From the NCBI GenBank assembly GCA_963792855.1, contig CAWBXZ010000018.1, forward strand, positions 1 through 64,000: 64,000 nt of DNA. Reading direction: 5' to 3'. This DNA is from SG8-40 sp963792855 (GTDB lineage: Bacteria; Pseudomonadota; Gammaproteobacteria; Burkholderiales; Eutrophovitaceae). Shown here piece after piece: positions 62,171 through 64,000 of this stretch. The notes beneath the pieces are model-generated. The model was not told the DNA's origin. It saw nothing but the letters and a program-made list of their open reading frames with translations, and did no database searches. Within the stretch, counting starts at the first letter, position 1, and each line of letters opens with the position of its first letter. Made by a program: the position numbers and the translations under genes.

Positions 62171-63067
62171 ATGCCTCTCGAATACAAAGGTGTCTTCCCG
62201 GCGCCGCCAACCCCGGTAACCGACGATGGACAAATCAACGAGAAGGCCTTGCGCGCGCTTCTCGAAGACAACATGAAACACGGCTGCGGCGGTTTCTGGA
62301 TGGCCGGGAGCACCGGTGAAGGGCCTATCCTCACGGAGAAACAGCGCGACGCGGTTGCGCAAATTTCTGCCGATGCCTGCAAGGACAAGGCACTGGTGAT
62401 CATGCACGTCGGGTCGATGAGCACGGCAAGCGCAACCCGGGCGGCAGCAACTGCGCGCAAGGCGGGTTGTGCCGCCGTATGCTGTCTGCCGCCGTTGTTT
62501 TTCATGAGTAACGAGCGATCCATCATCGATTACTACAAGGCAGTGGCGGACGCGGCGGGGGACATGCCGTTCTTCGTTTACAACCTGCCGCAACTGACCC
62601 GGGTGGAAACGGTCCCTGCGTTGATGGAAAAGCTCGTGCGTGAAATTCCGACCATCAAGGGCTTGAAACATTCCGCGTATAACTTCTCGCACATTCGGAT
62701 TTTTGCCGACATGGGCCTGACCTGTTTTTCCGGAAATGGCGCATTTCCGTTGCCTTCCCTCGACATGGGTGCGGTCGGCACGATCGACGCGCCGCTGGCG
62801 ATTGCGCCCTGGCATTACGTCGCGCTGCATCGGGCGTGGGAGTCGGGCGATGCCGCGCGCGCCCGCAAGTTGCAGGACGAAACGCGCAAGTACGTCGACC
62901 TGGTCTGGATGTTCAACGCGCATGCGGACGTTTGCAAGACCGTCCTGTCGGAGCGGCTTGGCATGGATTGCGGCCGATCCATTCCGCCGGTTATCCGGCT
63001 CAGTAACGACGAGCGCAAGCAAGTTCTGAGTGTGGCCAACGCACTGGGCGTGACTCGCCAGCCCTGA
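62171..63067 (+). CDS. DapA-family (dihydrodipicolinate synthase/NAL) lyase
   Basis: A 298-residue class I aldolase-barrel enzyme. Seen: 'FPAPPTPVTDDGQIN' start, 'AGSTGEGPILT', the Tyr in 'FFVYNLPQLT', and the Schiff-base Lys in 'IKGLKHSAY' (~166). Family members condense or cleave pyruvate-type adducts; true DapA would have a slightly different GTTGE loop and the Arg of the substrate site, so a catabolic aldolase is as likely as lysine synthesis. Start at 62171. Divergent from the Met-rich gene; an FKBP gene follows. Confidence 0.88.
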   Translation: MPLEYKGVFPAPPTPVTDDGQINEKALRALLEDNMKHGCGGFWMAGSTGEGPILTEKQRDAVAQISADACKDKALVIMHVGSMSTASATRAAATARKAGCAAVCCLPPLFFMSNERSIIDYYKAVADAAGDMPFFVYNLPQLTRVETVPALMEKLVREIPTIKGLKHSAYNFSHIRIFADMGLTCFSGNGAFPLPSLDMGAVGTIDAPLAIAPWHYVALHRAWESGDAARARKLQDETRKYVDLVWMFNAHADVCKTVLSERLGMDCGRSIPPVIRLSNDERKQVLSVANALGVTRQP

Positions 63068-63201
63068 CAACGGCTGCGCCACGGCCTTCGACGAGCGCGA
63101 CTGTTCCGCCCGCGCCGATGGCCAGGGTTCTGGCAGGTTTCACCGGCAAAGGCGGCAACTGCGATACCATTCGCCCTTTTCCCCCGACCGAAGGAATTTC
63201 C

Positions 63202-63879
63202 ATGAAATACGTCCTGATAGGACTGTTGGCATTAATGAGCGCGGCGTGTTCACAATCGAAGGTGACCGAAGCGGCCGAACCTCAAACCGACGACCAGAAA
63301 ACGCTGTACGCGATCGGAATCGCCCTCAGCCAGCAATTGCAGGTGTTTGCGCTCACCGAAGAAGAACTCGCGTTCATCAATGCAGGTATTGCCGACGGCG
63401 TGATGCAGCGCCCTTCCAAGGTCGAAATGCAGGTTTTCGGCCCGAAAATCAAGGAAATGGCTGATGCTCGCGTAGCGGTGGTCTCCAAGCGTCAAGCCGA
63501 AGCTTCCAAAGAAATCATTGAAAAGGCAGCCGCCGAACCCGGTGCAGTGAAAACCCAATCGGGCGCCATTGTCATTGCAATGACGGAAGGCAGCGGTCCG
63601 AAGCCCAAGGCCTCCGATACCGTCAAGGTGCACTATCACGGGACGCTGGCCGATGGCACGGTATTCGACAGCTCGGTCGATCGCGGCGTGCCGGCGACGT
63701 TTCCGCTGGGTAATGTGATCAAGTGCTGGACGGAAGGCTTGCAGGAGATCAAGGTTGGCGGGAAATCCCGGCTGGTGTGCCCGGCTGACGTGGCTTACGG
63801 CGACCGCGGTGCGCCGCCCAACATCAAGCCCGGCGCGACATTGCTGTTCGAGGTCGAGCTTCTGGAAATCGTCGGCTGA
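63202..63879 (+). CDS. FKBP-type peptidyl-prolyl isomerase, lipoprotein (FkpA/Mip-like)
   Basis: A 225-residue protein with a lipoprotein signal ('VLIGLLALMSAAC', Cys at ~16), an N-terminal helical dimerisation part (~30-120) and a C-terminal FKBP domain ('VKVHYHGTLADGTVFDSSVDRG', 'WTEGLQEIKVGGKSRLVCPADVAYG', 'LLFEVELLEI'). It speeds proline isomerisation and acts as a chaperone in the periplasm. The GAAGGAA before 63202 fixes the start. It follows the DapA-type gene by ~135 bases. Confidence 0.93.
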   Translation: MKYVLIGLLALMSAACSQSKVTEAAEPQTDDQKTLYAIGIALSQQLQVFALTEEELAFINAGIADGVMQRPSKVEMQVFGPKIKEMADARVAVVSKRQAEASKEIIEKAAAEPGAVKTQSGAIVIAMTEGSGPKPKASDTVKVHYHGTLADGTVFDSSVDRGVPATFPLGNVIKCWTEGLQEIKVGGKSRLVCPADVAYGDRGAPPNIKPGATLLFEVELLEIVG

Positions 63880-63935
63880 TTTGCGGGGCTGAAGCCCTGC
63901 GCCGGCCTTGCCGGCAGTTCAAACGAAAATACAGG

Positions 63936-63960
63936 CCGCCCGGGTGCCGGGCGGATTTTG
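63936..63960 (+). terminator. Rho-independent terminator of the FKBP gene
   Basis: CCGCCCG (63936-63942) pairs with CGGGCGG (63948-63954) around GGTGC, followed by ATTTTG. It lies 57 bases after the stop. Confidence 0.7.
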
Positions 63961-64000
63961 TGTCGCCCGCGCCTCGCGTGGGTGATACAGAAAGCTGAGA

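Overview
The window is GC-rich, densely coded chromosomal DNA from a proteobacterium, most likely a beta- or gammaproteobacterium. The evidence is the proteobacterial-type glutamate-cysteine ligase (GshA), a QueE with the CX14CX2C cluster motif, Uup, a PatZ-like acyl-CoA synthetase/GNAT protein, an Hsp20-Lon operon with a sigma-32-like promoter, and many CoA, SDR and GST genes. I saw no rRNA, tRNA, CRISPR array, transposase or prophage gene.

Layout. 1-6.4 kb: the tail of a gamma-glutamylcyclotransferase-like gene, an SDR divergent from a ThDP enzyme, the queuosine genes queD (an unusual triple-domain fusion) and queE, a Sel1 protein and a second SDR. 6.4-11.7 kb: gshA, a TAT-exported lactonase-like propeller, a GST, and a chromate transporter split into two half-proteins. 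11.8-18.8 kb: a class II aldolase/SDR/enoyl-CoA hydratase set, a tandem-domain CaiB CoA-transferase, and an SCP2-like/hydrolase/DUF3147 group. 18.8-25.8 kb: a small exported repeat protein with its own terminator, an Anbu-proteasome/transglutaminase operon whose upstream part is lost at a sharp junction with a decapitated outer-membrane efflux gene, a di-haem oxidoreductase, an amidohydrolase and a twin-CX10C secreted protein. 26-37 kb: an orphan periplasmic binding protein, M14 amidohydrolase and GCS2 ligase genes, a bactofilin-like membrane protein, UspA, Uup, a lipoprotein, a persulfide dioxygenase-rhodanese fusion and an aldo/keto reductase. 37.7-42.2 kb: a 1516-residue UPF1-like helicase with a C-terminal Vsr-like nuclease. 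42.5-53 kb: class I aldolase, a methyltransferase/ATP-grasp fusion next to an M32 carboxypeptidase, a lipoprotein, and a histone-deacetylase-like gene divergent from a PatZ-like acetyltransferase. 53-56.3 kb: an IclR-controlled SDR/cupin/RraA catabolic set with a clear operator. 56.4-64 kb: DUF3943 protein, GST, hsp20-lon, a methionine-rich exported protein, a DapA-family enzyme and an FKBP lipoprotein.

Together the genes suggest a metabolically versatile aerobe with strong thiol/redox chemistry (GshA, two GSTs, persulfide dioxygenase, GCS2), acyl-CoA metabolism and protein quality control. The most unusual items are the triple-PTPS QueD, the deletion or misjoin scar in the Anbu locus, the helicase-nuclease, the methyltransferase-ATP-grasp/carboxypeptidase pair, and three small exported proteins with internal repeats (28-residue repeat, twin CX10C, Met/Gly-rich). 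Starts were moved downstream of the longest reading frame where a ribosome-binding site or the family's usual N-terminus supported it.
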